Made by a program: the position numbers and the translations under genes. 64,000 nucleotides of DNA from Paludibacteraceae bacterium (lineage in GTDB: Bacteria > Bacteroidota > Bacteroidia > Bacteroidales > Paludibacteraceae): assembly GCA_016297215.1 (NCBI GenBank), contig JAEDGZ010000005.1:12067-76066 (forward strand). Direction: 5' to 3'. Each line of letters opens with the position of its first letter. The stretch's first letter is position 1. Under the pieces are notes generated by a model. It ran no database searches and had not been told where the DNA came from. It saw only the letters and a program-made list of their open reading frames with translations. Shown here one piece after another: positions 42,632 through 51,798 of the stretch.

Positions 42632-45388
42632 TTATTTTCCGAGGGCAGTGAGTGCGGCTTCGAGGGTGGCGATACGTGCCTCGGCGTCGGCTTGCTTCTT
42701 GCGCTCAAGAGCAACGACCTCGGGCTTGGCGTTCTGCACAAACCGCTCGTTGCTGAGTTTCTTCATCACGCCTGCGAGGAAACCGCGTTGGTGAGCGAGG
42801 TCTGCTTCCAGTTTCTCGCGCTCCGCGTCCACGTTGATGAACTTATCCAGCGGAATGCTGTACTCCGTGGTGCCGATGATGAAGGAGGACGACTGCGCGC
42901 TCTTCTCTGCGCCAACGGCTACCTCCACGTTCGCCAACTTGCACACCAATGGATTGACCTCCGCGGGCGCCACCAGCGTCAGCACCTCCTTGGGCGAGAT
43001 GTTCTTGCTTGCGCGGATATTGCGGATGTTCGAGACGAGCGCCTTCACCAACTCGCCCTCTTTGGATACAGGATGAAGGACACAGGATGAGGGACTTGTT
43101 ACCTCCGTCTCTGCGTTTTCAGAGTCGGCACTATTTCGTCTTGGCTCTTGGTTCTTGGCTCCTGCGTCCACCATAATGCTCTCGCCTTCTGTGCGGTCGG
43201 CGAGGTTCTGCCATAGTTCTTCGGTTATGAACGGCATGAAGGGGTGGAGCAGGCGTAGCATACGGTCGAGGAAACGGCAGGTCGCCTCGTAGGTCGGGCG
43301 GTCGATAGGCTGTCCGTAGGCAGGCTTAATCATCTCGAGGTACCAGCCTGAGAACTCGTCGGTGTAGAGTTTGTAAATCGCCATCAGCGCCTCGCTTAGG
43401 CGGTACTTGCCAAACAAGTCTGCTACCTCTGTTTCGGCTTGCGAGAGTACCGCCTCGAACCAGCGGGTAGCAAAGGTGTTATCCGCGGGCGAGACGCCCG
43501 CGTCCCCAGTGGTTACTTCCCATCCCTTGATGAGGCGGAAGCAGTTCCAGATTTTGTTGCAGAAGTTGCGTCCTTGCTCGCAGAGACTCTCGTCGAAGAG
43601 GATGTCGTTGCCTGCGGGGGCTGCCAACATCATACCCATGCGCACGCCGTCGGCGCCGAAGCGGGCGATGAGGTCGAGCGGGTCGGGGCTGTTGCCCAGC
43701 GACTTCGACATCTTGCGCCCTAACTTATCGCGCACGATACCCGTGAAATAGACATGGCGGAACGGCATCTTGCCTTGGTACTCATAGCCCGCCATAATCA
43801 TACGCGCCACCCAGAAGAAGATGATGTCCGGACCCGTTACGAGGTCGGCGGTGGGGTAGTAGTACTGTATCTCTTTGTTGTCGGGGTGCTCTATGCCGTC
43901 GAAGAGCGAGATAGGCCACAGCCACGACGAGAACCACGTGTCCAGCGCGCCTTCGTCCTGCACCAGCGTCTTGCCCTCGGCTTTGGCTTGCGCCTCCTCC
44001 ATCGTCGGCGCTACGATAATCTTGTCCTCGGGGTAGTTCTCCGCACCCGTTTGGTCGAGTATCTCCTTAATATAATAGGCAGGAATACGATGCCCCCACC
44101 ATAGTTGCCGCGAGATACACCAATCTTTGATGTTCTCCAACCAGTTGCGGTAGGTGTTCTTGTATTTGGTGGGGTAGAACACTATCTCGTCGTTCATCAC
44201 GGGCGGCAGGGCGATGTCGGCAAAGTGCTGCATGCGGATGAACCACTGCAGCGAGAGCCGCGGCTCGATGGGCACGTTGGTTCGCTCGGAGTAGCCGACC
44301 TTGTTGTCGTAGTCCTCTATCTTCTCCATCAGCCCTGCGGCTTTCAGGTCTTCGGCTATCTGCTTGCGGCAGTCGAAGCGGTCCATGCCCTGGTATGCCG
44401 CCACGTTGGGGCGGATAGTCTCTTCCAGCGTGTCGAGGTTGATATGCGCGTCGGGCGTGAAGATGTCGTATGCCGTGAGGTTGTATTTCTGCCCCAGCGC
44501 GTAGTCGTTCACGTCGTGCGCGGGCGTTACTTTCAGGCAGCCCGTACCGAACTCAATCTCCACGTAGCGGTCTTCTATCACGGGTATCTCTCTGCCCACG
44601 AGCGGCACGATGACGTGCTTCCTGCGCAGCCAGTGGTTCTTTGGGTCTTTGGGGTTGATGCACATCGCCACATCGCCCATGATGGTCTCGGGGCGGGTGG
44701 TCGCCACCACGGCGTAGTAGCCCTGCTCGTCTTTGTGCACCACGTCCTCGGGCGTGAGCGAAGCCTCGTCCACAGGCTCTACCACGCGGTATTTCAGGTG
44801 GAACAGATGGCTGTGCTCATCGTGGTAAATCACCTCCTCGTCGGAGAGTGCCGTCTGACGCTCGGGGTCCCAGTTGACCATGCGCAACCCGCGGTAAATC
44901 AGCCCCTTCTCATACAGGTCGCAGAACACGCGGATGACCGCCCGCGAGCGGGTCTCGTCCATGGTGAACGAGGTGCGGTCCCAGTCGCACGAGCAACCCA
45001 ATTTGCGCAACTGCTTGAGGATGATGCCGCCGTGCTCGTCGGTCCATGCCCACGCGTGTTTCAGAAACTCCTCGCGCGTGAGGTCGCTCTTGTTGATACC
45101 TTGCTCTTTCAGGCGCTTGATGACCTTCGCTTCGGTGGCGATGGACGCGTGGTCGGTGCCGGGCACCCAGCAGGCGTTCTTGCCCTCCAAGCGCGCGCGG
45201 CGCACGAGGATGTCTTGTATCGTCTCGTTGAGCACGTGCCCCATGTGCAGCACGCCCGTTACGTTGGGGGGCGGGATGACCACCGTGAACGGCTCGCGAC
45301 CGTCAGGCTCGCTGTGAAACAACTTCTGGTCAAGCCAATACTGATACCACTTGGCTTCGATGTCTGTAGGATTGTATTTAGAGTCCAT
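42632..45388 (-). CDS. valS: Valyl-tRNA synthetase, with two in-frame repeat insertions
   Basis: Charges tRNA-Val and edits mis-activated threonine. 918 residues. HIGH is in [19 protein letters not shown] in [14 protein letters not shown]; the C-terminal coiled coil ([16 protein letters not shown]) that contacts tRNA is complete. Two insertions do not belong to the family: residues about 626-636 ([10 protein letters not shown], bases 43483-43512) and about 740-775 (bases 43063-43168), both in the anticodon-binding part. Promoter at 45436-45466. Confidence 0.96.
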   Translation of the reverse strand: MDSKYNPTDIEAKWYQYWLDQKLFHSEPDGREPFTVVIPPPNVTGVLHMGHVLNETIQDILVRRARLEGKNACWVPGTDHASIATEAKVIKRLKEQGINKSDLTREEFLKHAWAWTDEHGGIILKQLRKLGCSCDWDRTSFTMDETRSRAVIRVFCDLYEKGLIYRGLRMVNWDPERQTALSDEEVIYHDEHSHLFHLKYRVVEPVDEASLTPEDVVHKDEQGYYAVVATTRPETIMGDVAMCINPKDPKNHWLRRKHVIVPLVGREIPVIEDRYVEIEFGTGCLKVTPAHDVNDYALGQKYNLTAYDIFTPDAHINLDTLEETIRPNVAAYQGMDRFDCRKQIAEDLKAAGLMEKIEDYDNKVGYSERTNVPIEPRLSLQWFIRMQHFADIALPPVMNDEIVFYPTKYKNTYRNWLENIKDWCISRQLWWGHRIPAYYIKEILDQTGAENYPEDKIIVAPTMEEAQAKAEGKTLVQDEGALDTWFSSWLWPISLFDGIEHPDNKEIQYYYPTADLVTGPDIIFFWVARMIMAGYEYQGKMPFRHVYFTGIVRDKLGRKMSKSLGNSPDPLDLIARFGADGVRMGMMLAAPAGNDILFDESLCEQGRNFCNKIWNCFRLIKGWEVTTGDAGVSPADNTFATRWFEAVLSQAETEVADLFGKYRLSEALMAIYKLYTDEFSGWYLEMIKPAYGQPIDRPTYEATCRFLDRMLRLLHPFMPFITEELWQNLADRTEGESIMVDAGAKNQEPRRNSADSENAETEVTSPSSCVLHPVSKEGELVKALVSNIRNIRASKNISPKEVLTLVAPAEVNPLVCKLANVEVAVGAEKSAQSSSFIIGTTEYSIPLDKFINVDAEREKLEADLAHQRGFLAGVMKKLSNERFVQNAKPEVVALERKKQADAEARIATLEAALTALGK
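43063..43168. repeat. Arms-and-core repeat inside valS, in frame
   Basis: Arm GGATACAGGATGAAGGACAC, core TACCTCCGTCTCTGCGTTTT then CAGAGTCGGCACTATTTCGT, right arm CTTGGCTCTTGGTTCTTGGC. The core matches the dapF insertion, in the same orientation and reading frame. Confidence 0.85.
43483..43512. repeat. GC-rich hairpin repeat inside valS, in frame
   Basis: CCGCGGGCGAGACGCCCGCG then TCCCCAGTGG; same subtype as 34224-34252. Confidence 0.88.
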
Positions 45389-45435
45389 AAGCGTAATAAA
45401 GTTAACAAAGTGTTATTATTACAAAAAATTGCGTG

Positions 45436-45466
45436 CAAAGTTACAGCTTTTTTTTGATTTATACAA
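45436..45466 (-). promoter_or_regulatory. Promoter of valS
   Basis: Minus strand TAACTTTG (45443-45436), TTG 20 nt upstream (45466-45464). Confidence 0.8.
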
Positions 45467-45634
45467 TATAGAGCGGTTGATTTTTCTCTGCTAATCGGTT
45501 GCTATCCAACCCAAGCATCCTCTACCGCATCTTGTTTGATAGCAGCGGGAGTGTGCTGCTCTTTGTAGGCGATGCAGGTCTGCTGCTGTAGCGAAAGCAT
45601 AGAAACGGCGATATATCGCGTTAGCGATAGGACG

Positions 45635-46084
45635 TTAGCGGAGATTGGTAGGCACAAAGGCAGAGACGTCTTTGTTGTACGAGTAGAGGTCGCGGACGAG
45701 GGTGGAGGAGATATGCGCGTACTCGGGGCGGGTGTAGAGGATGATGGTCTCGATACCGCCCAACTGTTTGTTCGCCTCCGCCATGTTGCGTTCGTACTCA
45801 AAATCGGACACGCAGCGAATGCCGCGCAAGATGAAATGGGCATCCACCTGCTTCGCGAAATCAACGGTCAAGCAGTCGTAAATCATCACGCGGATACGAG
45901 GCTCGTCTTTGTACAGTTTCTGTATCGCCGCCTCGCGCTCGCGGATGGGGAACGTCTCTTTCTTCGTGCTGTTTCTGCCAATGCCGATGACTATCTCGTC
46001 AAACAACTCCAGCCCACGCAGCACGATGTCGTGGTGCCCTAAGGTGAACGGGTCGAAACTACCCGGGAAGATGGCTCTTTTCAT
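45635..46084 (-). CDS. coaD: Phosphopantetheine adenylyltransferase CoaD
   Basis: Joins ATP and 4'-phosphopantetheine to make dephospho-CoA. 149 residues of the nucleotidyltransferase fold: [17 protein letters not shown] includes the T/HxGH motif, and [16 protein letters not shown] binds substrate. The start overlaps the acyltransferase gene upstream by 26 nt. The segment 45500-45630 behind the stop contains only short GCGATA-type palindromes. Confidence 0.95.
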   Translation of the reverse strand: MKRAIFPGSFDPFTLGHHDIVLRGLELFDEIVIGIGRNSTKKETFPIREREAAIQKLYKDEPRIRVMIYDCLTVDFAKQVDAHFILRGIRCVSDFEYERNMAEANKQLGGIETIILYTRPEYAHISSTLVRDLYSYNKDVSAFVPTNLR

Positions 46085-47057
46085 AGTTCTTAATAGGATT
46101 ATTGTACATTTCGTATAGTTTCTCGCGCAGGAACGCCTCGTCTTTGTTGCTCAGTTTGACAAGTGCCAATCGGCTCTCAATATACTTATCGAAAGCGTCG
46201 TCGTGCGGATAAATCTCATAGCCGGCGTGTATCTGTCGGTCGATGAGGTTGCAGACGAGTTGAATCTGCTCGTTGCGGTTCAGTTGTTTTGCCTCGGGCT
46301 GCTCTTTCAGCAGTTGCTCCAAGGCATGGTTAATGCTCGGCGTGAGTCGGTAGGTAACGCGCCCCTTGAAGCCGTTAATCCCCGTCTGCATGGAGCGCAG
46401 GTCGTCGGCTTTCGATTTTCGCCAGCGCGGGTTGTCGCGTTTCTGCTGCATCTCGCGGGCTTTGAGGTAGTCGCAGGGGTCGTATTCGTAGGTGATGGAG
46501 ACGGGACAGATGTTCAGTGCCTTCACCGCCTCAAAGAAGTCGGGGGCGTCGAGCGTGAGCATCTTCAGCACGCCGGGCTGCGTCAGGTCGTTGCTGTCTT
46601 TCGCGCGCCCTTCGCGTTGCGCCAGCCAGATGGACTTTCCCCGTCGGCGCAGGTCGTTGATATAGTGCGAGAGGGTCTTGGCGTTCTCCACCTGCTCGTG
46701 CAGCGACCCGTTGCGTATCACCACGAAGCAACGCAGGAAGCGCACCACGGGCTCTATCCACCATTTGGCGAACAGGTTGTTGCCGATGCCTATGTACGGG
46801 CGGATGAAATAGCGCATGCGCAGGAGCATGGAGAGCCACGCGGAGTCCATGCAGATGTCGCGATGGTTCGTCAGGAAGCACGCACCGTGCTTGATGTCCT
46901 GCTCTATCTGTTTGCGGTCGCCCAAGTAGGCTAACTTCACCGACGTGGTGGTCTTGCGCTCAAACCATTTGAGCACAGGCAGGATGGTCAGCCAGTCGGT
47001 AACGGCGAGCAGCCAGCCCACTCTGTATGCGCGAATTTTCTTGTACGGGTCTGCCAT
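46059..47057 (-). CDS. PlsC-like lysophospholipid acyltransferase
   Basis: 332 residues. Has the acyltransferase motifs [13 protein letters not shown] (NHxxxxD) and [15 protein letters not shown] (EGR), the hallmark of the PlsC/LPLAT superfamily; a hydrophobic N-terminal segment may anchor it. The long C-terminal extension is charged and helical. Could make phosphatidic acid or an acylated envelope lipid; the branch cannot be decided by eye. Overlaps coaD, so the two are co-transcribed. Confidence 0.82.
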   Translation of the reverse strand: MADPYKKIRAYRVGWLLAVTDWLTILPVLKWFERKTTTSVKLAYLGDRKQIEQDIKHGACFLTNHRDICMDSAWLSMLLRMRYFIRPYIGIGNNLFAKWWIEPVVRFLRCFVVIRNGSLHEQVENAKTLSHYINDLRRRGKSIWLAQREGRAKDSNDLTQPGVLKMLTLDAPDFFEAVKALNICPVSITYEYDPCDYLKAREMQQKRDNPRWRKSKADDLRSMQTGINGFKGRVTYRLTPSINHALEQLLKEQPEAKQLNRNEQIQLVCNLIDRQIHAGYEIYPHDDAFDKYIESRLALVKLSNKDEAFLREKLYEMYNNPIKNYEKSHLPG

Positions 47058-47069
47058 AGTGTTATTGCA

Positions 47070-47195
47070 ATTTGAAAATTTGAAAATGTGTAAATTTGAA
47101 AATTGCCATGCGGAATCGTATGCGCCCGGACTTACCTTTCGATTTATCGGGGCTAACTAATTTTCAAATTTTCAAATTTACAAATTTACATATTG
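47070..47195. repeat. AAATTTGAAAA arms with CCATGCGG core
   Basis: Left arm AATTTGAAAATTTGAAAATG, core GCCATGCGGAATCGTATGCG then CCCGGACTTACC and TATCGGGGCT, right arm TTTTCAAATTTTCAAATTTA. Confidence 0.8.
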
Positions 47196-47555
47196 TTTCA
47201 GTGCCTCTTTGGTGGCTTCGCGGTAGGCGACCATGAGCCCGCCTGTCCCCAGGAGCGTGCCGCCGAAGTAGCGCACCACCACCACTAATATATTGTCCAA
47301 TCCCTGTGCGTCTATCGAGCGCAGGATGGGCAGCCCCGCCGTGCCGTGCGGCTCGCCGTCATCCTTCGTGCGCCATAGGTCTTGCCCCAAACGATAGGCA
47401 TAACAAACATGACGCGCATCGTGGTACTTCTTTTTGTACCACGCGATGCGCGTCTTTGCTTCTTCTTCATTGGCTATGGGCTCTGCAAAGGCGAGGAACT
47501 TGCTCCCTCGGTCTTTGTAAATCCCCTTCGCCGGATTGGTTATCTCTTTTGCCAT
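47178..47555 (-). CDS. IMPACT/YigZ-family protein (N-terminal domain only)
   Basis: 125 residues covering the UPF0029 N-terminal domain: DRGSKFLAFAEPIANEEEA, YRLGQDLWRTKDDGEPHGTAG and VVVRYFGGTLLGTGGLMVAYRE, the family signature. E. coli YigZ has a second ferredoxin-like domain that is absent here. The last codons lie in the neighbouring repeat. Possibly tied to translation control as in IMPACT/YIH1, but the bacterial role is unclear. It lies 8 nt after the ferritin gene. Confidence 0.88.
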   Translation of the reverse strand: MAKEITNPAKGIYKDRGSKFLAFAEPIANEEEAKTRIAWYKKKYHDARHVCYAYRLGQDLWRTKDDGEPHGTAGLPILRSIDAQGLDNILVVVVRYFGGTLLGTGGLMVAYREATKEALKQYVNL

Positions 47556-47563
47556 GCAATCCC

Positions 47564-48085
47564 TTACTCCGCCGTAGCCAGAGGCGATGCCTGTTTGTAC
47601 ACGCGGGCTGCCAACTCTTGGTCAATCTGGTACATGCCGTAGCCGTTGCCCTCTACCATGCGCAGTTTCTGAATCAAGTCCGTGGCGTTCTCTTCTTCCT
47701 CCACTTGCTCGTCCACGAACCATTGCAGACGGCTCTGTGCAGCGTAGTCTTTCTCCTCGATAGCAATCGTCATCAGGTTGTTAATCAGCGAAGTAACTTT
47801 CTGCTCGTGTTGCAGCGTGTGCTGGAAGGCAGCCAGCGGCGAAGCCCACTCGGTGTCCACTGCGTCGATGGCTTTCAGCACCACGCGACCGCCGCGGCTT
47901 TGCAGGTAGTTGAAGAAAATGGTTGCGTGGTCTTGCTCCTCCTTAAATTGGATGGCAAACCAGTTCGCAATACCGGGATAGCCTGCGTCTTGGCAGTAAG
48001 CAGACATACTCAGATACAAGTAAGCCGACCACATCTCGGCATTGATTTGGGCGTTGATAGCGTCCTCTAAACGTTTGGAAATCAT
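47564..48085 (-). CDS. ftn: Ferritin
   Basis: Iron-storage protein forming 24-subunit shells. 173 residues as a four-helix bundle with ferroxidase-site residues in NAQINAEMWSAYLYLSMSA (Glu), EEQDHATIFFNYL (Glu, His) and the later EQKVTSLINNL and EEEENATDL. Typical non-haem bacterial ferritin (FtnA type). It has its own promoter (48163-48193) and precedes the IMPACT gene. Confidence 0.94.
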   Translation of the reverse strand: MISKRLEDAINAQINAEMWSAYLYLSMSAYCQDAGYPGIANWFAIQFKEEQDHATIFFNYLQSRGGRVVLKAIDAVDTEWASPLAAFQHTLQHEQKVTSLINNLMTIAIEEKDYAAQSRLQWFVDEQVEEEENATDLIQKLRMVEGNGYGMYQIDQELAARVYKQASPLATAE

Positions 48086-48162
48086 AATGTTAGTTTATTA
48101 GGTTTTGTTTGTTGTACGTTTGGAAATTTGCAATCTCTTGGCGAGTACTACAAAAATCGGGA

Positions 48163-48193
48163 CAAAGTTACACTTTTTTTTTGAATCGTGCAA
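48163..48193 (-). promoter_or_regulatory. Promoter of ferritin
   Basis: Minus strand TAACTTTG (48170-48163), TTG 20 nt upstream (48193-48191). Confidence 0.8.
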
Positions 48194-48465
48194 GAAAAAG
48201 TAAAAAAAAGCGCAAGATAGAGGTGTAATACGTGTTTTGGACAATTAATAATTTTGACTTTGGAGCCGTTTGAAGATGTTATAGACTCGAAATAGACCCG
48301 AGAAGACCCTTACTAAATATGGTAAAAATGCAGGTGGATTCATGGATAGTACGTTTGCGAAAAATGGACAATTATTTATGAGGATGTAAAAACGGGTGAA
48401 GTAATGGTTTAGAAGTGTGATTTTTGACTCGCTGAAAAAAATATTTACAAAAAATGCAGGAGAGT
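48194..48465. other. AT-rich intergenic stretch, nothing recognised
   Basis: Between two divergent promoters. Short words resemble the segment at 8820-8870 (AGACCCTTA...), but no gene, hairpin or clear repeat was found. Confidence 0.5.
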
Positions 48466-48496
48466 TTGCAAGTATGAGAATAAATTTGTACCTTTG
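48466..48496 (+). promoter_or_regulatory. Promoter of the TPM protein-lemA operon
   Basis: TTG at 48467-48469 (19 nt spacer) and TACCTTTG at 48489-48496. Confidence 0.8.
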
Positions 48497-48518
48497 CACG
48501 CAAATTTTTATTTGCACT

Positions 48519-49460
48519 ATGCGAGAGCGTCTTTGGATATTTCTTTGTCTTTTCCCCTTATACATGATGGGGGCGGTCTATACGCCCCAAACCGTTCCCG
48601 ACCCGAAAGACCGCGGGCAATGGGAGTATGTTGCAAACCCCGATAATATATTGTCGGGCGATGATGTGCGTTTCCTGAACGCCTGTGCCAAGTCGCTGCA
48701 AGACTCCACCATGGTGGAACTCTGCGTGGCGGCGCTCGGCAACATCGGCGATATGGATATGTTCGACTTCTGCTACCAACTCTTTCAGACGTGGGGTATT
48801 GGTGGCAAGGGGCGCAACACGGGCGTGCTCATCTGCTTTGTGCTCGACTCGCACGACATCCGTATCATGACCGGCACGGGTATCGAAGGTGTGCTGCCCG
48901 ATGCCCTCTGCAACCGTATCATCCAAGACGAGATGATTCCTCTCTTCCGGCAGGGCAACTACGGTAAGGGCTTATGCTACGGCGCCATGCGTATCTACGA
49001 GGAGTGCACCCACGGTGAGGCGCCGGAAGAACTGCGCACCATGCAGTCGGTAACCGACCGCGCGGGCTACCGCAAAGCCAACGAAGAGGACGAGATGGGC
49101 GTGAGCGATGTCGTAGCGCTGGTGGCGTTGTGCGGCATAGGGCTGGCATTGTTCGTCTTCGTACTTTATTGGTCGCAGTTTCGTCGCTGCCCCAAGTGCG
49201 GCAAACGCAAGAGTAGGGTAGTGCGCGAGCAGGTCGTCTCCCCCGCAACGTATGCGCATGCAGGCACGGGAGTACGCACATACGCCTGCAAGCATTGCGG
49301 ACACACGCATACAATGCCTTTCGTGATACCCCGCCTGCAACGAACAGTGTATGTAGGCGGCACCAACCGTGGCGGTGGCTTCGGCGGTGGCGGATTCTCC
49401 GGCGGTGGTTCATGGGGCGGCGGCTCCACATCAGGCGGCGGCGCAGGAGGAAAATGGTAA
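48519..49460 (+). CDS. TPM-domain protein with zinc ribbon and glycine-rich tail
   Basis: 313 residues from ATG 48519; the frame extended to 48417 crosses the promoter. It has a signal peptide, then a TPM (YgcG-like) domain of about 150 residues (FLNACAKSLQDSTMVELCVA, IGGKGRNTGVLICFVLDSHDIRI, NYGKGLCYGAMRIYEE), a membrane helix (VVALVALCGIGLALFVFVLY), a zinc ribbon (CPKCGKRKS ... CKHCGH) and a Gly/Ser tail. lemA follows at once, a frequent pair. Likely membrane-associated; the role is unclear. Confidence 0.87.
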   Translation: MRERLWIFLCLFPLYMMGAVYTPQTVPDPKDRGQWEYVANPDNILSGDDVRFLNACAKSLQDSTMVELCVAALGNIGDMDMFDFCYQLFQTWGIGGKGRNTGVLICFVLDSHDIRIMTGTGIEGVLPDALCNRIIQDEMIPLFRQGNYGKGLCYGAMRIYEECTHGEAPEELRTMQSVTDRAGYRKANEEDEMGVSDVVALVALCGIGLALFVFVLYWSQFRRCPKCGKRKSRVVREQVVSPATYAHAGTGVRTYACKHCGHTHTMPFVIPRLQRTVYVGGTNRGGGFGGGGFSGGGSWGGGSTSGGGAGGKW

Positions 49461-49494
49461 GAAAAACTATTAACAAACGATATATCGTAAACAA

Positions 49495-50082
49495 ATGAAA
49501 AAAGCATTACCTTGGATTGCGGTGCTGTTGGTATTGGCAATCATTGTATTTTGGGGAGTTGGCCGCTACAACGGCATGGTTAGCGCAGAAGAGAGCGTCG
49601 AGACAGCTTGGTCGCAGGTGGAGAACCAGTACCAGCGCCGTGCGGACTTGATTCCTAACCTCGTGGAGACGGTGAAAGGCTATGCGTCGCACGAGAGTGC
49701 CACGCTCGAGAACGTGATTGCCGCTCGCGCAAGAGCCACGCAGATGACCATTGACCCTGCGAACGCAACCCCCGAGCAGTTGGCGGCTTACCAAGAGGCG
49801 CAGGGACAGTTGAGTCAAGCCCTCGGACGTCTGATGGCGGTAGCCGAAGCGTATCCTGACCTGAAAGCGAACACCAACTTCCGCGACCTGCAAGCACAGT
49901 TAGAGGGGACGGAGAACAGAATCACCGTGGCGCGCCAGAACTTCAACGATACGGCGAAGCAGTACAACACGATGATTCGCAAGTTCCCGAACAATATCAT
50001 CGCTTCCATGTTCGGCTTCGAGAAGAAACCCTACTTCGAGGCAGAGACGGGCGCAGAGAAAGCACCCAAAGTGCAGTTCTGA
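49495..50082 (+). CDS. lemA: LemA-family membrane protein
   Basis: 195 residues: N-terminal membrane helix (LPWIAVLLVLAIIVFWGVG) and a helical LemA domain with YNGMVSAEESVETAWSQVEN and YQRRADLIPNLVETVKGYA, the family signature, then FNDTAKQYNTMIRKFPNNII. Sits behind the TPM gene as part of one operon. Function is not known beyond membrane association. Confidence 0.93.
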   Translation: MKKALPWIAVLLVLAIIVFWGVGRYNGMVSAEESVETAWSQVENQYQRRADLIPNLVETVKGYASHESATLENVIAARARATQMTIDPANATPEQLAAYQEAQGQLSQALGRLMAVAEAYPDLKANTNFRDLQAQLEGTENRITVARQNFNDTAKQYNTMIRKFPNNIIASMFGFEKKPYFEAETGAEKAPKVQF

Positions 50083-50084
50083 GG

Positions 50085-50222
50085 ATAAAGGACCGCTCGC
50101 TTTGCTCGCTGAAGAATGAAAGACCGCAGACCGGGTACGCAGGCGTCCCCGCCTGCTAAAAGACTTAATTACTTGCGACTGTTCAAGGCATATTTGTCTT
50201 TAATCCTTCATCCTTTATCCTG
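50085..50222. repeat. Composite repeat between lemA and hflX
   Basis: GGATAAAGGACC, then GCTCGCTTTGCTCGCTGAAG, the GC hairpin CCGGGTACGCAGGCGTCCCC (50131-50150), then ACTTAATTACTTGCGACTGT and TTAATCCTTCATCCTTTATC, a diverged copy of the dapF/valS core and arm. Confidence 0.78.
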
Positions 50223-50236
50223 AATCTATATAAGCA

Positions 50237-51562
50237 ATGATAGAGATTAAAGAAGAAATAGAAAACGCGGTGCTCGTGGGGTTAATCACCCCTGAGCAAT
50301 CGGAAGAACGAACCAAAGAGTATTTGGATGAGTTGGCATTCTTGGCGGACACAAACAAAATAGTGCCCGTCAAGCGTTTTGTACAGAGGCTTGACATGCC
50401 CAACTCCACCACCTATGTGGGGGAAGGTAAGTTGCAGGAAATCAAAGACTACCTCTATAAGACCGCGCCGGAGAAAGGTTTGGAGGTAGGGCTCGTCATC
50501 TTTGACGATGAGTTGTCGCCGCGGCAGATTCGCAACATCGAGAAGGCGCTGAATACGCCGATGGAGGGCTGCGAGAAGAGGGCTGTTCGCGTGATGGACA
50601 GAACGATTCTTATCCTTGAAATCTTCTTGCAGCGAGCGCAGACGAGTTATGCCAAGACGCAGGTGGAGATGGCGCATTTGCAGTATATATTGCCGCGCTT
50701 GACTCGTATGTGGTCGCACCTTGACCGCCAGCGAGGCGGCGGCACCACCAGCCGTGGTATGGGTGAGACGCAGATAGAGGCGGACAAACGGATTATCGGA
50801 CAGCGCATTGCCCTGCTGCGGGAAGACCTCAAGAAGATAGACAAGCAGATGGCTACCCAGCGGCAGAACCGCGGGAAGATGGTGCGCGTGGCGCTCGTGG
50901 GGTACACCAACGTGGGCAAGTCCACGCTGATGAACCTGCTGAGCAAGTCAGAGGTCTTTGCCGAGAACAAACTCTTCGCCACGCTGGACACCACAGTCCG
51001 CAAGGTAACGCTCAACAACCTGCCTTTCCTCCTCAGCGACACGGTGGGCTTCATCCGTAAGTTGCCGCACCACCTTGTGGAGTCCTTCAAATCCACCCTC
51101 GACGAAGTGCGCGAGGCAGACTTACTGATACATGTGGTCGATATCTCGCACCCGAACTTCGAGGAGCAGTATGAGGTGGTAGAGAAGACCATCAACGAAC
51201 TGCTCACCCGCGAGGAGCAGCAGCAAGAGAACAAGCCGTGGGGAAAAGGGCAGCAACGCAAGCCCGAGAAAGAAAAACGCGTGGCAGACATCCCCCGCAT
51301 CGTGGTCTTCAACAAGATAGACGCTTTCACCTACACGCCCAAAGAGGAAGACGACCTTACACCCCTCCGCCGCGAGAACATCTCGTTGGAAGAGTTGGAG
51401 AAGACGTGGATGGCAAAACTGCAAGAAGACTGCATCTTCATCTCTGCCCGCGAGAAAAGCAACATCGACGCGCTCAAACAACTGATGTACGACCGCATCA
51501 AAGCCATCCATATCCAACGCTACCCCTACAACGACTTCCTCTTCCAAAACTACGAAGAATAA
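50237..51562 (+). CDS. hflX: Ribosome-associated GTPase HflX
   Basis: Splits stalled ribosomes and binds 50S. 441 residues. The N-terminal domain has TYVGEGKLQEIKDYL. The HflX linker motif appears as GGGTTSRGMGETQIEADKR. The G domain shows GYTNVGKSTLMNLL, DTVGFIRKLPHHLV and NKID. The C-terminal part has a charged insertion (QQQENKPWGKGQQRKPEKEK) that is extra compared with E. coli. Confidence 0.94.
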   Translation: MIEIKEEIENAVLVGLITPEQSEERTKEYLDELAFLADTNKIVPVKRFVQRLDMPNSTTYVGEGKLQEIKDYLYKTAPEKGLEVGLVIFDDELSPRQIRNIEKALNTPMEGCEKRAVRVMDRTILILEIFLQRAQTSYAKTQVEMAHLQYILPRLTRMWSHLDRQRGGGTTSRGMGETQIEADKRIIGQRIALLREDLKKIDKQMATQRQNRGKMVRVALVGYTNVGKSTLMNLLSKSEVFAENKLFATLDTTVRKVTLNNLPFLLSDTVGFIRKLPHHLVESFKSTLDEVREADLLIHVVDISHPNFEEQYEVVEKTINELLTREEQQQENKPWGKGQQRKPEKEKRVADIPRIVVFNKIDAFTYTPKEEDDLTPLRRENISLEELEKTWMAKLQEDCIFISAREKSNIDALKQLMYDRIKAIHIQRYPYNDFLFQNYEE

Positions 51563-51595
51563 GCACCGTCTTTTTAGACACAAAAAAGACTTCTT

Positions 51596-51733
51596 TTACC
51601 CCAAAAATACAAACCAAATTACCCCAAAAACACAAACCAAATTGCCCAAAAATACAAAGTAAAACACAACAAAAACACAAAGTAAAACACCCCAAAAATA
51701 CAAAGTAAAATACCACAAAAATACAAAATAACT
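51596..51733. repeat. Tandem array of a 22-23-bp unit
   Basis: About six copies of CCCCAAAAATACAAAGTAAA-like units with drifting ends, directly between hflX and the next promoter. No frame of interest. Confidence 0.9.
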
Positions 51734-51742
51734 CTCCAAAAA

Positions 51743-51774
51743 TTTGCGTAATTCATTTATGTTTAGTACCTTTG
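51743..51774 (+). promoter_or_regulatory. Promoter of the ATPase gene
   Basis: TTTG at 51743-51746, 20 nt, TACCTTTG at 51767-51774. Confidence 0.82.
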
Positions 51775-51798
51775 CACCGGATTTTAATTTTTACAACT

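Noticed and set aside
45502..45864. Minus-strand 120-aa frame behind coaD
   Set aside because: Mostly a shifted reading of coaD; Ser/Thr-rich composition typical of a shadow.
51596..51733. CRISPR array
   Set aside because: Units are 22-23 bp without distinct spacers; it is a plain tandem repeat, and no cas gene is near.
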